A DNA stretch of 64,000 bases from Flavobacterium psychroterrae (GCF_018380615.1 NZ_JAGYVZ010000017.1:62001-126000), one strand, 5' to 3'. Shown: positions 1-9,660, numbered from the stretch's first letter. A program made the numbers and translations. The notes: generated by a model from the letters alone, not told the origin.

Positions 1-1251
1 ACGGTAATTCCATTTATCGCTGAAAGAAAAAAGTACGATGGAAAAAATCTGCTTCTGAGAATAGCTGAACCTGAAAGATCTATAATTTTTAGAGTTCCGT
101 GGGTTAATGATGAGGGAGAGATAATTGTAAACAGAGGTTTCAGGATTCAGATGAATTCAGCAATTGGACCATACAAAGGCGGAATCAGATTTCATCACAC
201 TGTAAATTTATCTGTTTTAAAATTTCTTGCTTTCGAACAGGTTTTTAAAAACAGCTTGACAACATTACCAATGGGTGGTGGAAAAGGAGGTTCTGATTTT
301 GATCCTGAAGGTAAATCTGATGGAGAAATCATGCGTTTCTGTCAATCATTTATGACTGAATTATGTCGTCATATTGGTCCGGACCTTGATGTTCCTGCTG
401 GAGATATTGGTGTTGGTGCAAGAGAAATTGGTTATTTATTTGGTCAGTATAAAAGAATCAGAAATGAATTTACAGGAGTATTGACAGGAAAAGGTCTTGC
501 TTATGGAGGTTCATTAATAAGACCGGAAGCTACAGGATATGGTGTGGTTTATTTTACAGATCAGATGCTTCGTACTATCGGACATGAAATAAAAGGTAAA
601 AGAGTTGCAATTTCAGGATTTGGAAATGTAGCTTGGGGAGTAGCTCTAAAAATAAATGAATTAGGAGGAAAAGTAGTTACGATTTCTGGTCCTGATGGTT
701 ATATTTATGACGAAGAAGGTATTTCTGGAGAAAAAATTGAGCATATGGTTGAGATGAGAGCAACCGGAGATAATAGAGCTGAACTTTATACTCAGAAATA
801 TCCAAATGCTGTTTTCCATAAAGGAAAAAGTCCTTGGGAAGTAAAAGTTGATATTGCTATTCCATGTGCAACTCAAAACGAATTAACAGGAGAAGATGCT
901 CAAAAACTAATTAACAATGGTGTTTTATGTGTTACTGAAGCCGCAAATATGCCTTCTACGCTTGATGCTATTAAATTGTTTTTAGATAATAAAGTACTTT
1001 TTGCTCCAGGAAAAGCTGCAAATGCAGGTGGAGTTGCTGCATCAGGTTTAGAAATGACACAAAACTCAATTCGTTTGAACTGGACGAGCGAAGAAGTTGA
1101 TTTGAGATTGAAAGATATTATGGTTGGAATTCACAACCAATGTAAAAAATACGGTGCTGGAGAAGATGGTTATGTTAACTACGTAAAAGGAGCTAACATT
1201 GCAGGATTTGTTAAAGTTGCCGATGCTATGCTGGCTCAGGGTGTAGTGTAA
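1..1251 (+). CDS. gdhA: NADP-type glutamate dehydrogenase, 5' end outside window
   Basis: The enzyme interconverts 2-oxoglutarate plus ammonium and glutamate in the cytoplasm, linking nitrogen and carbon metabolism. The frame is open from base 1 and gives 416 residues. Bacterial NADP-type hexameric enzymes have about 450, so roughly 30 N-terminal residues lie before the window. An internal ATG at 151 is not the start, because conserved sequence (IIFRVPWV, VNRGFRIQ) precedes it in frame. Visible family motifs are the substrate-binding GPYKGGIRFH, the catalytic-lysine loop LPMGGGKGG (about residues 89-97 of the visible part), PAGDIGVG with the catalytic Asp, and the dinucleotide-binding turn GFGNVAWG. 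A strong hairpin terminator follows, so it probably ends its transcription unit. It is truncated only by the window edge and is not a pseudogene. Confidence 0.97.
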   Translation, partial: TVIPFIAERKKYDGKNLLLRIAEPERSIIFRVPWVNDEGEIIVNRGFRIQMNSAIGPYKGGIRFHHTVNLSVLKFLAFEQVFKNSLTTLPMGGGKGGSDFDPEGKSDGEIMRFCQSFMTELCRHIGPDLDVPAGDIGVGAREIGYLFGQYKRIRNEFTGVLTGKGLAYGGSLIRPEATGYGVVYFTDQMLRTIGHEIKGKRVAISGFGNVAWGVALKINELGGKVVTISGPDGYIYDEEGISGEKIEHMVEMRATGDNRAELYTQKYPNAVFHKGKSPWEVKVDIAIPCATQNELTGEDAQKLINNGVLCVTEAANMPSTLDAIKLFLDNKVLFAPGKAANAGGVAASGLEMTQNSIRLNWTSEEVDLRLKDIMVGIHNQCKKYGAGEDGYVNYVKGANIAGFVKVADAMLAQGVV

Positions 1252-1270
1252 ATTTTAATTGCAATTTAGG

Positions 1271-1317
1271 ATGCCTTCATTTGTCTTTTTTAAAGATGAT
1301 TGAAGGCATTTTTTTTA
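1271..1317 (+). terminator. Rho-independent terminator after gdhA
   Basis: A 9-bp perfect stem, ATGCCTTCA (1271-1279) with TGAAGGCAT (1301-1309), is followed directly by a run of seven T. It begins 20 bp after the gdhA stop. Confidence 0.85.
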
Positions 1318-1354
1318 TTTCTAAAGAACGAAATTCAAATAACCACGTTTGTAG

Positions 1355-1362
1355 TATATTTG
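1355..1362 (+). promoter_or_regulatory. -7 promoter box for porZ
   Basis: TATATTTG matches the Bacteroidota -7 consensus TAnnTTTG exactly and ends 21 nt before the ATG at 1384. A start at 1300 would lie upstream of this box and inside the gdhA terminator, so the box also decides the start. No clear -33 TTTG is at the usual distance. Confidence 0.6.
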
Positions 1363-1383
1363 TCTATTCGAATATGTCAAATA

Positions 1384-3666
1384 ATGAAGAGAAGTTTTCT
1401 GTATATTTTATTTTTAATGCTGTTTCAATTTAGTTTCGCACAGAATAAATTGTCCTGGCAAGGTTATTTTTCGTTTAACGAAATAAAAGATATTTCACAA
1501 TCTTCCACAACAGTTTTTGCAGCTTCAGAGAATGCTTTGTTCTCTAAAAATGCAGCTACAAATGTTTTAAAAACAACAACAACCGTTGATGGACTTTCCG
1601 GACAGACTATTTCGGCTGTATATCATAGCGAAGGATTCAAGAAAACAATAATTGGTTATGAAAACGGATTAATGACCGTAGTAAATGAAACGGATGGCAG
1701 TATTTTGAAAGTTGTGGATATTATCAACAAACAATTACCGACAAACCTTAAAAAAATCAATCATTTTATGGAACATAACAGTTTGGTTTATGTTTCATGT
1801 GATTTTGGAATTGTGCAATTTAATTTAGCAACATCTCAATTTGGAGATACTTATTTTATTGGCGATAATGGATCAGAAATTAGTGTAAAACAAACCGCCT
1901 ATTTTAACGGATTTATTTATGCGGCGACTTCGAACGGAATTAGAAAAGCAAACAGCACAAATACAAACCTGATTGATTTTAACCAATGGCTTTTAGTGAA
2001 TCCCGGAAATTGGTCAAGTATAGAAACTTTAGATACAGAACTTATAGCGATAAATACTGCGGGATATATTCATCGTTATAATTCAAATACATTTATTGGT
2101 TTTTTACAACTTCCGCAAGCATCGACAGATATGCGGGCGGTGAACGGTAAATTATTTATAACAACGCCAAATACAGTTTTTATTTATAATAATCAAATGG
2201 TTTTAAACCGTCAGATTACAAATACTCAGGTTTTAAATAATACGTTAACTTTTACCTGTGCAACTGCCATTGGTGACATTCTATATATAGGTACAAAAGA
2301 TAAAGGATTGTTCTCATCTGCTTTGTCAAACTCTGCAGTTTTTGAAAACAATACACCAGGCGGACCAATAGGTAATAATATTTTTTCTATTGATGTTACT
2401 CCCAATTCCCTTTGGGCAGTTTATGGAGACTATGATATTTTTTATAATCCATACCCACTTGATAGTTTTGGCGTTAGCAAATACAGTACGTCAGGTTGGT
2501 TAAATATTCCGTATGAAAATGTTTTTGGAGCCAAATCAATTACAAAAATTATTGTGAACCCCAATAATGAAAAGCAAGTGTATGCCAGTTCTTTTTTTTC
2601 AGGTTTATTAAAGTTCGAGCAAGATGTACCCACGATTTTATATAATCAAAAAAATAGTGGTTTAGAATCTATATCGTTTTTAGGTCCGGATTATATTGAT
2701 GTTCGTATCAACGGAACTGCTTTTGATAAATCAGGAAATCTTTGGGTAACAAACAGCAGGATAAAAAATGGTTTGAAAGTTTTAAAAACAAACGGACAAT
2801 GGCAAAGTTATTCTCTGGCGACAATTCTTGATGATGCCGAAGCTGGCAGTTATGCTGCTATTGCAATTGATAAAAACAATACGAAATGGATTGCGACAGA
2901 TAAAAATGGAGTTGTTGGTTTTAATGAAAGTACCAACACATTTAAAAAAATAACTGTTGGTGTTGACGCAGGAAATTTACCAATTGCCAATGTGAGATCA
3001 GTTGCTGTTGATACTAAAAATCAATTATGGATTGGAACATCTAAAGGATTAAGAGTTTTGTCTAATGTTGGAAGTTTTCAAACCGAAAGTCAGTTAAAAG
3101 CCAATCCAATTATTATAATAGAGGAGAATTTAGCTCAGGAATTATTATATGAGCAATTTATAACTTCGATTGTAGTAGACGGAGCTAATAATAAATGGAT
3201 TGGAACTGTTGATGCGGGAGTTTTTATGGTGTCATCAAATGGTCAGGAAACTAAGTATCATTTCACGATTAATAATTCGCCTTTACCTAGTAATTTTATC
3301 AATGATATTAAAATTAATAGCGCAACGGGACAGGTTTTTATTGCAACAAATAAAGGAATGGTTTCGTTTAACGGAATTGCAACCGACGCAAACGAAAATT
3401 TGAATAACGCTTATATCTATCCAAATCCTGTACGCCCCAATTATTCTGGAACTGTAAAAGTTGCCGGGTTAATTGATAAGGCTAATATTAAAATTACCGA
3501 TATTGAAGGAAATCTAGTGTATGAAACGACTTCAGAAGGCGGAACAATAGAATGGGATACAACCGCTTTTGGTCGATATAAAGTTGCGTCAGGCATATAT
3601 ATGGTTTTTATTTCGGCTCAGGATGGAAGTGAAACCAAGGTTAAAAAAGTGATGATTATTCGTTAG
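1384..3666 (+). CDS. porZ: Type IX secretion system protein PorZ
   Basis: 760 residues. PorZ is a surface-exposed part of the type IX secretion attachment complex. In Porphyromonas it binds anionic LPS and hands it to the sortase PorU. A signal peptide is clear (MKRSFLYILFLMLF to SFAQ). The body is a two-domain beta-propeller of repeated blades with kelch-like IWIG/KWIG turns, such as NKWIATD, QLWIGTSKGL and NKWIGTVDAG. A C-terminal sorting-like domain of about 85 residues follows (YIYPNPV ... GIYMVFI ... VKKVMIIR). This architecture and length are those of PorZ. An ordinary two-component-regulator propeller would continue into a kinase, which is absent. I chose the ATG at 1384 because the frame continues to 1300 only across a terminator and promoter. 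recO follows after 56 bp and may be co-transcribed. Confidence 0.87.
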   Translation: MKRSFLYILFLMLFQFSFAQNKLSWQGYFSFNEIKDISQSSTTVFAASENALFSKNAATNVLKTTTTVDGLSGQTISAVYHSEGFKKTIIGYENGLMTVVNETDGSILKVVDIINKQLPTNLKKINHFMEHNSLVYVSCDFGIVQFNLATSQFGDTYFIGDNGSEISVKQTAYFNGFIYAATSNGIRKANSTNTNLIDFNQWLLVNPGNWSSIETLDTELIAINTAGYIHRYNSNTFIGFLQLPQASTDMRAVNGKLFITTPNTVFIYNNQMVLNRQITNTQVLNNTLTFTCATAIGDILYIGTKDKGLFSSALSNSAVFENNTPGGPIGNNIFSIDVTPNSLWAVYGDYDIFYNPYPLDSFGVSKYSTSGWLNIPYENVFGAKSITKIIVNPNNEKQVYASSFFSGLLKFEQDVPTILYNQKNSGLESISFLGPDYIDVRINGTAFDKSGNLWVTNSRIKNGLKVLKTNGQWQSYSLATILDDAEAGSYAAIAIDKNNTKWIATDKNGVVGFNESTNTFKKITVGVDAGNLPIANVRSVAVDTKNQLWIGTSKGLRVLSNVGSFQTESQLKANPIIIIEENLAQELLYEQFITSIVVDGANNKWIGTVDAGVFMVSSNGQETKYHFTINNSPLPSNFINDIKINSATGQVFIATNKGMVSFNGIATDANENLNNAYIYPNPVRPNYSGTVKVAGLIDKANIKITDIEGNLVYETTSEGGTIEWDTTAFGRYKVASGIYMVFISAQDGSETKVKKVMIIR

Positions 3667-3722
3667 CTTTTATTCTTAGTTTCAGTTTTCAGTCTCAGTT
3701 TTCTAAAATCTAAAATCTAAAA

Positions 3723-4436
3723 TTGTTAGTCAAAACAAAAGCAATAGTAATCTCATCATTAAAATTTCAGGAAAAGAGTTTGATTGTAAAATGTTTTACA
3801 CTTTCAAACGGCTTGAAATCTTATTTTGTACGCGATGCTTTTTCGAGCAGAAAAGCCAGCCAGAAAATTGCTTATTTTCAACCTTTGTCAATTCTTGAAA
3901 TTGAAGCTGTTCATAAAAACAAAGGCACTTTAGAAAATTTCAAAGAAATAAAAATTGCAGTACCGTTTCAAAGCATTCATACTGATATTATAAAAAGCAC
4001 AATGGTTATGTTTTTATCAGAAATGTTGCATTATTCTATTCAGGAAGAAGAAAAGAATGAATCTCTTTTTGTTTTTTTAGAAACAGCTTTGACGTGGCTT
4101 GATCATCATGACGAAATTTCTAATTTTCATTTGATTTTACTTTTAGAGATTACAAAGTATCTGGGTTTTTATCCTGATGTTTCAGATATTGATTTGCCTT
4201 ATTTTGAAATGAACGATGGAGTTTTTACGCTTTTTCATGGTTTAAGCGCGCTTACAGAACACGAAACAAACTTGTTTAAAAAACTGATTGATTTGAAATT
4301 TGACAATGCTCAAAAAGTTTTTAATGTGACTGAAAGACAGATTCTATTGAAAATCCTGATTGATTATTACAGCTTTCATTTAGATGGATTTAAAAGACCA
4401 AAATCTTTAGATGTCTTAAAGGAAATATTTTCTTAG
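3723..4436 (+). CDS. recO: DNA repair protein RecO
   Basis: 237 residues. RecO is a recombination mediator that works with RecR to load RecA on SSB-coated single-stranded DNA. The N-terminal OB-fold region is recognisable (LVKTKAIVISSLKF, then SLIVKCFTLSNGLKSYFVR), followed by the alpha-helical domain with LEITKYLGFYPD. Bacteroidota RecO lacks the full four-Cys zinc finger of E. coli-type proteins, and none is seen here. The start is TTG at 3723, and no in-frame ATG lies nearby that preserves the first beta-strand. The gene is 56 bp downstream of porZ with no terminator between them. It is followed by a strong shared terminator facing a convergent gene. Confidence 0.9.
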   Translation: MLVKTKAIVISSLKFQEKSLIVKCFTLSNGLKSYFVRDAFSSRKASQKIAYFQPLSILEIEAVHKNKGTLENFKEIKIAVPFQSIHTDIIKSTMVMFLSEMLHYSIQEEEKNESLFVFLETALTWLDHHDEISNFHLILLLEITKYLGFYPDVSDIDLPYFEMNDGVFTLFHGLSALTEHETNLFKKLIDLKFDNAQKVFNVTERQILLKILIDYYSFHLDGFKRPKSLDVLKEIFS

Positions 4437-4450
4437 GAGATATTTAAATA

Positions 4451-4486
4451 AAAAAGCGGGGCTGAATATCAATTCAGCCCCGTTTA
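4451..4486. terminator. Bidirectional terminator between recO and the convergent secreted-protein gene
   Basis: An 11-bp perfect stem, CGGGGCTGAAT (4457-4467) with its complement at 4472-4482 and a 4-nt loop. An A-run at 4451-4455 gives the U-tract for the minus-strand gene and TTTATATT follows on the plus strand. Confidence 0.8.
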
Positions 4487-4508
4487 TATTATAAGTTGAA
4501 TTTGTAAA

Positions 4509-5300
4509 TTATTGTTTTACAAATTTAACTGATGTACTTACATCTTCTAGTTTTAAAAAGTAAACTCCCGTAGCTAATCCTGAGATTTCAACACTTTCAG
4601 AAGAATTCTTTCCTCTTTTTACTGATTTACCATCTATAGAATAAATTACGTAAGATGAATTTTTGTACTCACTGTTTAATACTATTTCGTTTTTAGATAT
4701 CGATACAATTGGGGCACTTTTTTTAGTGAAATCGACTGTTGATAATGTGCTTTTTTTAGCTATTACTACATTGTCAAAGTACATATAATTACCACTAAAT
4801 CCAACGTCAGTATTAGCTTGTAATGTAAGTTTAAGTGAAGTTGAAGTAGCAGGAGATCTAAGTAGTATATTGAAATCAAATGTTACAGTTTTCCATGTTC
4901 CATAAGTTACCGGAATTGTTGGGTAATTAGGGAAGAAAAAAGCTTCTGCTGAATTATTTAATGAAAGTTCAAAACCAACACGGCTAATATAATTGCTCAT
5001 CATAGTTCCTGGAATATAATAATCAAATTTTAGAGTATATACTTCTGCACTATTTAATGTGAAGTCTTGAGAAATCCAGAAAAAAGGTGCAGAAAAAGGA
5101 AGTGAGCTCTCTGGTAATGCTATTAGACTAGCTGCACCATGATTAAATGTGGTAGTTTCAGTATCAGATGAACCACTAACAAGAGTCCATGAATTTGGTA
5201 TGGTACCGGTAAACTGTTCAAAACTACCGTTTTGAAGAAGATTTTGACCCTGAGCTAAGCCTATGCTAAATAAGGCTACAATAAGTAATTTTGTTTTCAT
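4509..5300 (-). CDS. Secreted protein with type IX sorting domain
   Basis: 263 residues with a signal peptide (MKTKLLIVALFSIGLAQGQ). The N-terminal two-thirds looks like a beta-sandwich carbohydrate-binding-type module: NLLQNGSFEQF ... IPNSWTL near the start and YMYFDNVVIAK at its end, the pattern of DUF642/CBM-like galactose-binding folds. The last 75 or so residues form a type A type IX C-terminal sorting domain (YVIYSIDGKSVKRG, then GLATGVYFLKL ... VKFVKQ). The protein should therefore be exported across the outer membrane by the system to which PorZ belongs and be attached or released. No catalytic domain is visible, so a binding or adhesive role is more likely than an enzymatic one. It stands alone, convergent with recO. 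Confidence 0.8.
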   Translation of the reverse strand: MKTKLLIVALFSIGLAQGQNLLQNGSFEQFTGTIPNSWTLVSGSSDTETTTFNHGAASLIALPESSLPFSAPFFWISQDFTLNSAEVYTLKFDYYIPGTMMSNYISRVGFELSLNNSAEAFFFPNYPTIPVTYGTWKTVTFDFNILLRSPATSTSLKLTLQANTDVGFSGNYMYFDNVVIAKKSTLSTVDFTKKSAPIVSISKNEIVLNSEYKNSSYVIYSIDGKSVKRGKNSSESVEISGLATGVYFLKLEDVSTSVKFVKQ

Positions 5301-5653
5301 AAATTTCTTTTAAAAGTTTGGCTAAAACTACAATAATTAATTTTGCAATTAACAAGAAAAACGCATTATGTGTTAATTTTTAATAAGATTGTTTGTGAAT
5401 TTAAGTCTTCTTAAGTTTTTCGCAAAAAAGCTATTAATTCTTACAGTAAATTCATGATTCAGATAATCGTATTGCCGATTTAGAATACTAATTGATTTTT
5501 AAGTTAAAGATTTTTCCAGTTTTTTAAATACTAAAAGTAAGTTTTTATTTATGTTTTTAATAGTTGTTATATATTTCATTTATAGATATTTAACAGAATA
5601 GAGAGACTCAAATTTCAGTAAGAAATATTTTTATAAACTGAATGCTATTTTTA
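5301..5653. other. AT-rich intergenic region, no gene seen
   Basis: About 350 bp between two divergently transcribed genes. It is very AT-rich with no supported open frame on either strand. It presumably holds the 5' regions of both neighbours. Apart from the -7 box reported separately, I see no strong hairpin or repeat. Confidence 0.5.
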
Positions 5654-5661
5654 TATATTTG
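5654..5661 (+). promoter_or_regulatory. -7 promoter box
   Basis: TATATTTG is an exact TAnnTTTG match, followed by GCGCAG. It lies 104 nt upstream of the ATG at 5765, which implies a 5' leader of about 95 nt. No -33 element is obvious. Confidence 0.45.
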
Positions 5662-5764
5662 CGCAGTGAATTTTTATTAAAATTTTCATAATTATTATTT
5701 TAATAAGTTGACGTAATAACAAAAATCCCCAGCTTAATTATTAATTTTTTTAAAGAAAACGACT

Positions 5765-7657
5765 ATGAAGAAAATTACATTTTCGATTATTTTACTTTTA
5801 TTAGTTAGCGTTTCGGCTATTTCCCAAAGGAAATATGACGAAATAGTTAACGCAGAGAATACCGTACAGGATTTAGTACAAAACGAAATTACAGGAATTG
5901 TTGTTTTTAAAGAGGGTGGAACCGTAAAAGGCTTAGATCCTGAAACTAAAAAAATAGTCTGGACTTTAACCAAAGATGATTTTGGATCAATATCAGCAGG
6001 TGATATATTAACAGATCGTGATTTTGGAAAAGTTTTTAAAGATAAAAGAGATTTAACAAGTGTTGCCGGAAGTCCTTATGTAGAGGCTTATATCAACAGT
6101 AAATATATTATCATTAATACTGACACAGGTAAAGTAGTTTACAATTCGTCTAAAGAATCTTTTTGGGTAATGCAGTCAGATTTTATTCCTGAAACAGATG
6201 AGTATTTGCTTACTTTGAAAAAAGACGGAGATATGGCAATTGCTTTGTTAGATATGAAAACGGGAGAATTAAAATGGAATACGACTGTAGATAAAGCAAA
6301 ATCATTATTTAGTTTTTCATTAAAAGAATCTGCAAATACAAATAAAGCAACAGTACACGGATCAGTAATTTATTACTTATTGTACGGAAAACTATATTCA
6401 TTTGACAGAAACTCAGGAAAATTAAACTGGAAAGCTGAAGAAGAATATTCAAGATTCTTTTTGACTCAAAATGATAAAAATATTGTAGTAGTAAACAGTA
6501 AAGGTTTATTTGCTGCCAAAGAATATTTAAACGTTTTGAATACAGAAACAGGAAAAAGTATCTGGAAAGAATCTATTAAAACAAAAAGAGTTGTTTATCT
6601 TGAAGATTGGGGTACAAAATTATTAATTGCTCATTATGGTGGTTTTAACTTTTTTGACTTAAATACAGGAGAAAAAATCTGGAAAAAAGACGCACGTGGA
6701 GACGGATTGAAAAGAGTAATCCCAATTGAACAGGATTTCTTGTACGTTGCTGAAAACGAAATGATGTTAATCAACAAAGACGGAGAGAAAATTTGGAAAA
6801 AATTTATTGAAATTTCTGATGATAAAGAAGATCCAATTTACTACTTAGGAAAAGTGGGTGAAAAAGTAATGTACCTAACAGGAACTTACGGGAACATGGT
6901 AGATTATAAAACAGGAGTAAAACTTTGGAAACGTAATATTCAGTTTGATAAAGATCGTCCGGTTTTACCAACTTATGATGAAGCTACAAATTCTTATTTA
7001 GTTTATAATGATGAGAAATTATACAAATTTGATCCAAGCATCAGCGATAAGCCAGAGCCGTTTGCTAAAGTAAATATCAAAAAAGAAAAAGAGTTAAACA
7101 GCATCGAATTGTTTCCTTGGGGAGTTGTTCTTTCAGGACCGGTTGAGGTTATGGGAGTTAATTTAGATGGAACTGTAAAATACCACCACGTTTACACGCA
7201 ACCAGGTGAAGGAACAAGACGTTTACTTAAAAGTGCTGCAATTGCAGGAAGTATTGGTTTAGGAGTTGGTTCTGCAGTAAGCGCTGTTCAGGCTTCTGAG
7301 TTAACAATGACATATCGTGATTCTAGCGGAAACATGAGATCTACTGTTATTAAAGAAGAAGATAAATCAAAAATGAATCAGGCTAAAAATATGGCAGGAG
7401 CTTCAGCAGCTTTAGGTTTGGTAGCTGCTAAATTTAATTCTCGTTTCAATGCAATGAAACAAAACAGAGATTACTCATACATTTTTGCAAAAGCAGATAC
7501 AGGAGAAAAAATCTTAGTTAAAGTAAATAAAGCTGACGGAGTTGAAGTTGATAAAATTATTTTCAACAACAATAAACCAGTTTATGAAATAGATCCAGCG
7601 ACACAAAACATTTTTTATGTGTCTGATAAATCCATTCAAATTTTCAATAAGAAATAA
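5765..7657 (+). CDS. PQQ-like beta-propeller repeat protein, exported
   Basis: 630 residues with a signal peptide (MKKITFSIILLLLVSVSAIS). Repeated blades of about 40-45 residues end in GK-x-x-W turns typical of PQQ-like/BamB-like propellers: TKKIVWTL, TGELKWNT, SGKLNWKA, TGKSIWKE, TGEKIWKK, TGVKLWKR. No quinoprotein catalytic residues or c-type haem motif are seen, so a scaffold or binding role is more likely than dehydrogenase activity. Unusually, residues about 485-560 interrupt the propeller with two glycine/alanine-rich hydrophobic stretches (AAIAGSIGLGVGSAVSA and AGASAALGLVAA) separated by a charged loop, after which a last blade closes. It ends at a good terminator. Function unknown. 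Confidence 0.8.
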   Translation: MKKITFSIILLLLVSVSAISQRKYDEIVNAENTVQDLVQNEITGIVVFKEGGTVKGLDPETKKIVWTLTKDDFGSISAGDILTDRDFGKVFKDKRDLTSVAGSPYVEAYINSKYIIINTDTGKVVYNSSKESFWVMQSDFIPETDEYLLTLKKDGDMAIALLDMKTGELKWNTTVDKAKSLFSFSLKESANTNKATVHGSVIYYLLYGKLYSFDRNSGKLNWKAEEEYSRFFLTQNDKNIVVVNSKGLFAAKEYLNVLNTETGKSIWKESIKTKRVVYLEDWGTKLLIAHYGGFNFFDLNTGEKIWKKDARGDGLKRVIPIEQDFLYVAENEMMLINKDGEKIWKKFIEISDDKEDPIYYLGKVGEKVMYLTGTYGNMVDYKTGVKLWKRNIQFDKDRPVLPTYDEATNSYLVYNDEKLYKFDPSISDKPEPFAKVNIKKEKELNSIELFPWGVVLSGPVEVMGVNLDGTVKYHHVYTQPGEGTRRLLKSAAIAGSIGLGVGSAVSAVQASELTMTYRDSSGNMRSTVIKEEDKSKMNQAKNMAGASAALGLVAAKFNSRFNAMKQNRDYSYIFAKADTGEKILVKVNKADGVEVDKIIFNNNKPVYEIDPATQNIFYVSDKSIQIFNKK

Positions 7658-7670
7658 TAATAAACACATA

Positions 7671-7707
7671 AAAGCCATCAGGATTTATTTCTGATGGCTT
7701 TTTTTTT
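7671..7707 (+). terminator. Rho-independent terminator after the beta-propeller gene
   Basis: An 11-bp stem, AAAGCCATCAG (7671-7681) with CTGATGGCTTT (7691-7701), runs into a T-tract. An in-frame ATG at 7694 for the next gene lies inside this hairpin, so that gene more likely starts at 7712. Confidence 0.85.
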
Positions 7708-7711
7708 GCCT

Positions 7712-9631
7712 ATGAAAAAAACTTTACTCTTTATTGTTTTGCTTGCAATTACCTCAATTCAGGCACAAGAAAAAATAAGCTCAAAAAAGAAGAAATTTTA
7801 TATACCAACAATTAGATATTCTGAGTTTCCGGTTCTTGATAATGTTTTAACACAAACCACTTTTTATCAAATGGATAAAGAGCTGATACAAGAGGAAATT
7901 ATTTTAAAGAAAAATTATTTTAATATAGATGGTTTTATAAAAGATCCTGCAAACGGAAAATTAAAGATTTACTTAACGATTGCATTGCCTAAATTTAATG
8001 CAACAAAAGTAGATAGTACGTTTGATAAAAAAAGAAATAGCTGGCAATTTCAGGTTTATTCTAATTATGATGTTAGAATAAAAGTTGATGCTAAATGTGG
8101 TGATAAAACTTTATTCACCCAGGATTTTAATAGTATAGAATCAAATATAGTTGGAGGTTCATACGAGAAAGGCAGTGTAAAACTTGCTGTAGAATTAAGT
8201 AATAAAAGAAGCGCACAAGCCGAAAAAAACAATGATTATTCTGCAGAAGAATTAGGTATAGATCATGTGATTTATAGCTCTGTTAATAGAATTCAGAATT
8301 ATCTAAATTATAAATTAGGCTATAATGTCGATCAATCGAAAGAAAGATTTGAGTTTGTAACCTCAAAGGGACATTCTGAATACAATCAGATGTTAGCTTT
8401 TGAGAACGAAATTACAACTCAAATGGAAAAAGTAACACTTGAAAAAGGGCTGGATGAAAAGCTGTTAACCCCACATTTGCAATATCTGGAAAGTTTGCTG
8501 GTTAAATATCCACCTTCTCCTGTAAATGAAAATATCCGATTCATCGTAACAAACAATTTGGCAGAAACCTATTTCATGCTCGAAAACAAAGAAAAAGCAT
8601 TAACGTATGCCAATTTACTTGTTGAAAATGATAAGCAGGATTCAAGAGGATCTTCGATTATCAAAAGAGTTAACAATGGCTATTTTGCAGATAAAAAAAT
8701 AAGAAGTCATACTTCCCGTTTTGCTGATCTTAAAAAATTAGGAGTTAAAATTGCCGAAGAAAAAGAAGAATTAAGATTAGCATTTTTTGAGAAAATAGAG
8801 CAGCAGGATGCAGAATGGGAAATCGAGAAATCGAACCGTGAGGCAAAATTAGAGAAAGCAAAATTGCAAAGGTACAATATGCTTGATTCCATTGCTTATC
8901 AGGTTAACGCTAATTTGCTGGCTAAAGTTGTGGATAATTTAGGAGGAAGTCAGGCGCTGAAAAAAGTCGAAAAAGCACATTTCTTTTCTAAGCTTTCTAT
9001 AGAGGGAAATAAAGTACCTCAGACAGAAGAAAAATGGGCAACAAACTCCAATTATCTTCTTAGGAAAAAAATGCCTGAAAGTTATTATGAAATTGTAAAC
9101 GGTGCAGAATCCTGGACTCATGACGATCGCGAAAGTGGTTTGAATGCTAAATGGGCGAAATCATCAACTTACGATTATACTAATTTGTCTAAGAATGTCG
9201 ATTTGATCAACTTTCTAACAGATTTAAGGCTTGATTTGTGGAATAATTTTGAAGTTCTGGAAGATGAAATGTACGAAGGAAGATTGTGTTATCACTTAAA
9301 TTATTTTGAAAAAACGCTGAGTTCAGGTAACAGGACAATTCCTAAAACAGATTATCATGTTTTTATTGATAAAGAAAATTTTAATATAGTTTCAACCGAA
9401 AAAACAGAGTTTGATAACGGCAATAAAAGTTTTTTCGAAAGAAGACTTTTTGGAGATTATCGTCCGGTTGCAGCACTAAATTCAGGGAAGATTCCGCATA
9501 AAGTTAATTATGAAATCGAAGATTTTAATGGAGAAACCCAATATCAGGAAATCCGTGAAAAAGTAGAAGTTAATCCTGTTTTTGGAAATCGAATTTTCAT
9601 GAAAGAAGTTTATTTCGGAGGATTTAAATAG
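7712..9631 (+). CDS. Exported protein of unknown function
   Basis: 639 residues with a signal peptide (MKKTLLFIVLLAITSIQAQ). I do not recognise a named family. The order is: an N-terminal beta-rich part with many Lys and Tyr; a short TPR-like helical stretch (NLAETYFMLENKEKALTYANLLVEND); a strongly charged coiled coil (EKEELRLAFFEKIEQQDAEW and following, about residues 345-390); and a C-terminal beta-rich domain (SNYLLRKKMPESYYEIVNG through DYHVFIDKENFNIVSTEKTE). The C-terminal domain resembles lipoprotein-carrier (LolA/LolB-like) sheets in pattern only. The ATG at 7712 is preferred over 7694, which lies in the preceding terminator. It probably acts in the periplasm or at the outer membrane. 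Confidence 0.7.
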   Translation: MKKTLLFIVLLAITSIQAQEKISSKKKKFYIPTIRYSEFPVLDNVLTQTTFYQMDKELIQEEIILKKNYFNIDGFIKDPANGKLKIYLTIALPKFNATKVDSTFDKKRNSWQFQVYSNYDVRIKVDAKCGDKTLFTQDFNSIESNIVGGSYEKGSVKLAVELSNKRSAQAEKNNDYSAEELGIDHVIYSSVNRIQNYLNYKLGYNVDQSKERFEFVTSKGHSEYNQMLAFENEITTQMEKVTLEKGLDEKLLTPHLQYLESLLVKYPPSPVNENIRFIVTNNLAETYFMLENKEKALTYANLLVENDKQDSRGSSIIKRVNNGYFADKKIRSHTSRFADLKKLGVKIAEEKEELRLAFFEKIEQQDAEWEIEKSNREAKLEKAKLQRYNMLDSIAYQVNANLLAKVVDNLGGSQALKKVEKAHFFSKLSIEGNKVPQTEEKWATNSNYLLRKKMPESYYEIVNGAESWTHDDRESGLNAKWAKSSTYDYTNLSKNVDLINFLTDLRLDLWNNFEVLEDEMYEGRLCYHLNYFEKTLSSGNRTIPKTDYHVFIDKENFNIVSTEKTEFDNGNKSFFERRLFGDYRPVAALNSGKIPHKVNYEIEDFNGETQYQEIREKVEVNPVFGNRIFMKEVYFGGFK

Positions 9632-9660
9632 TCATTTTATCTTCTGAAAAAGAATAATTA

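Noticed and set aside
1-150. Glutamate dehydrogenase as a truncated gene starting at 151
   Set aside because: Conserved family sequence continues in frame upstream to base 1; the missing part is outside the window.
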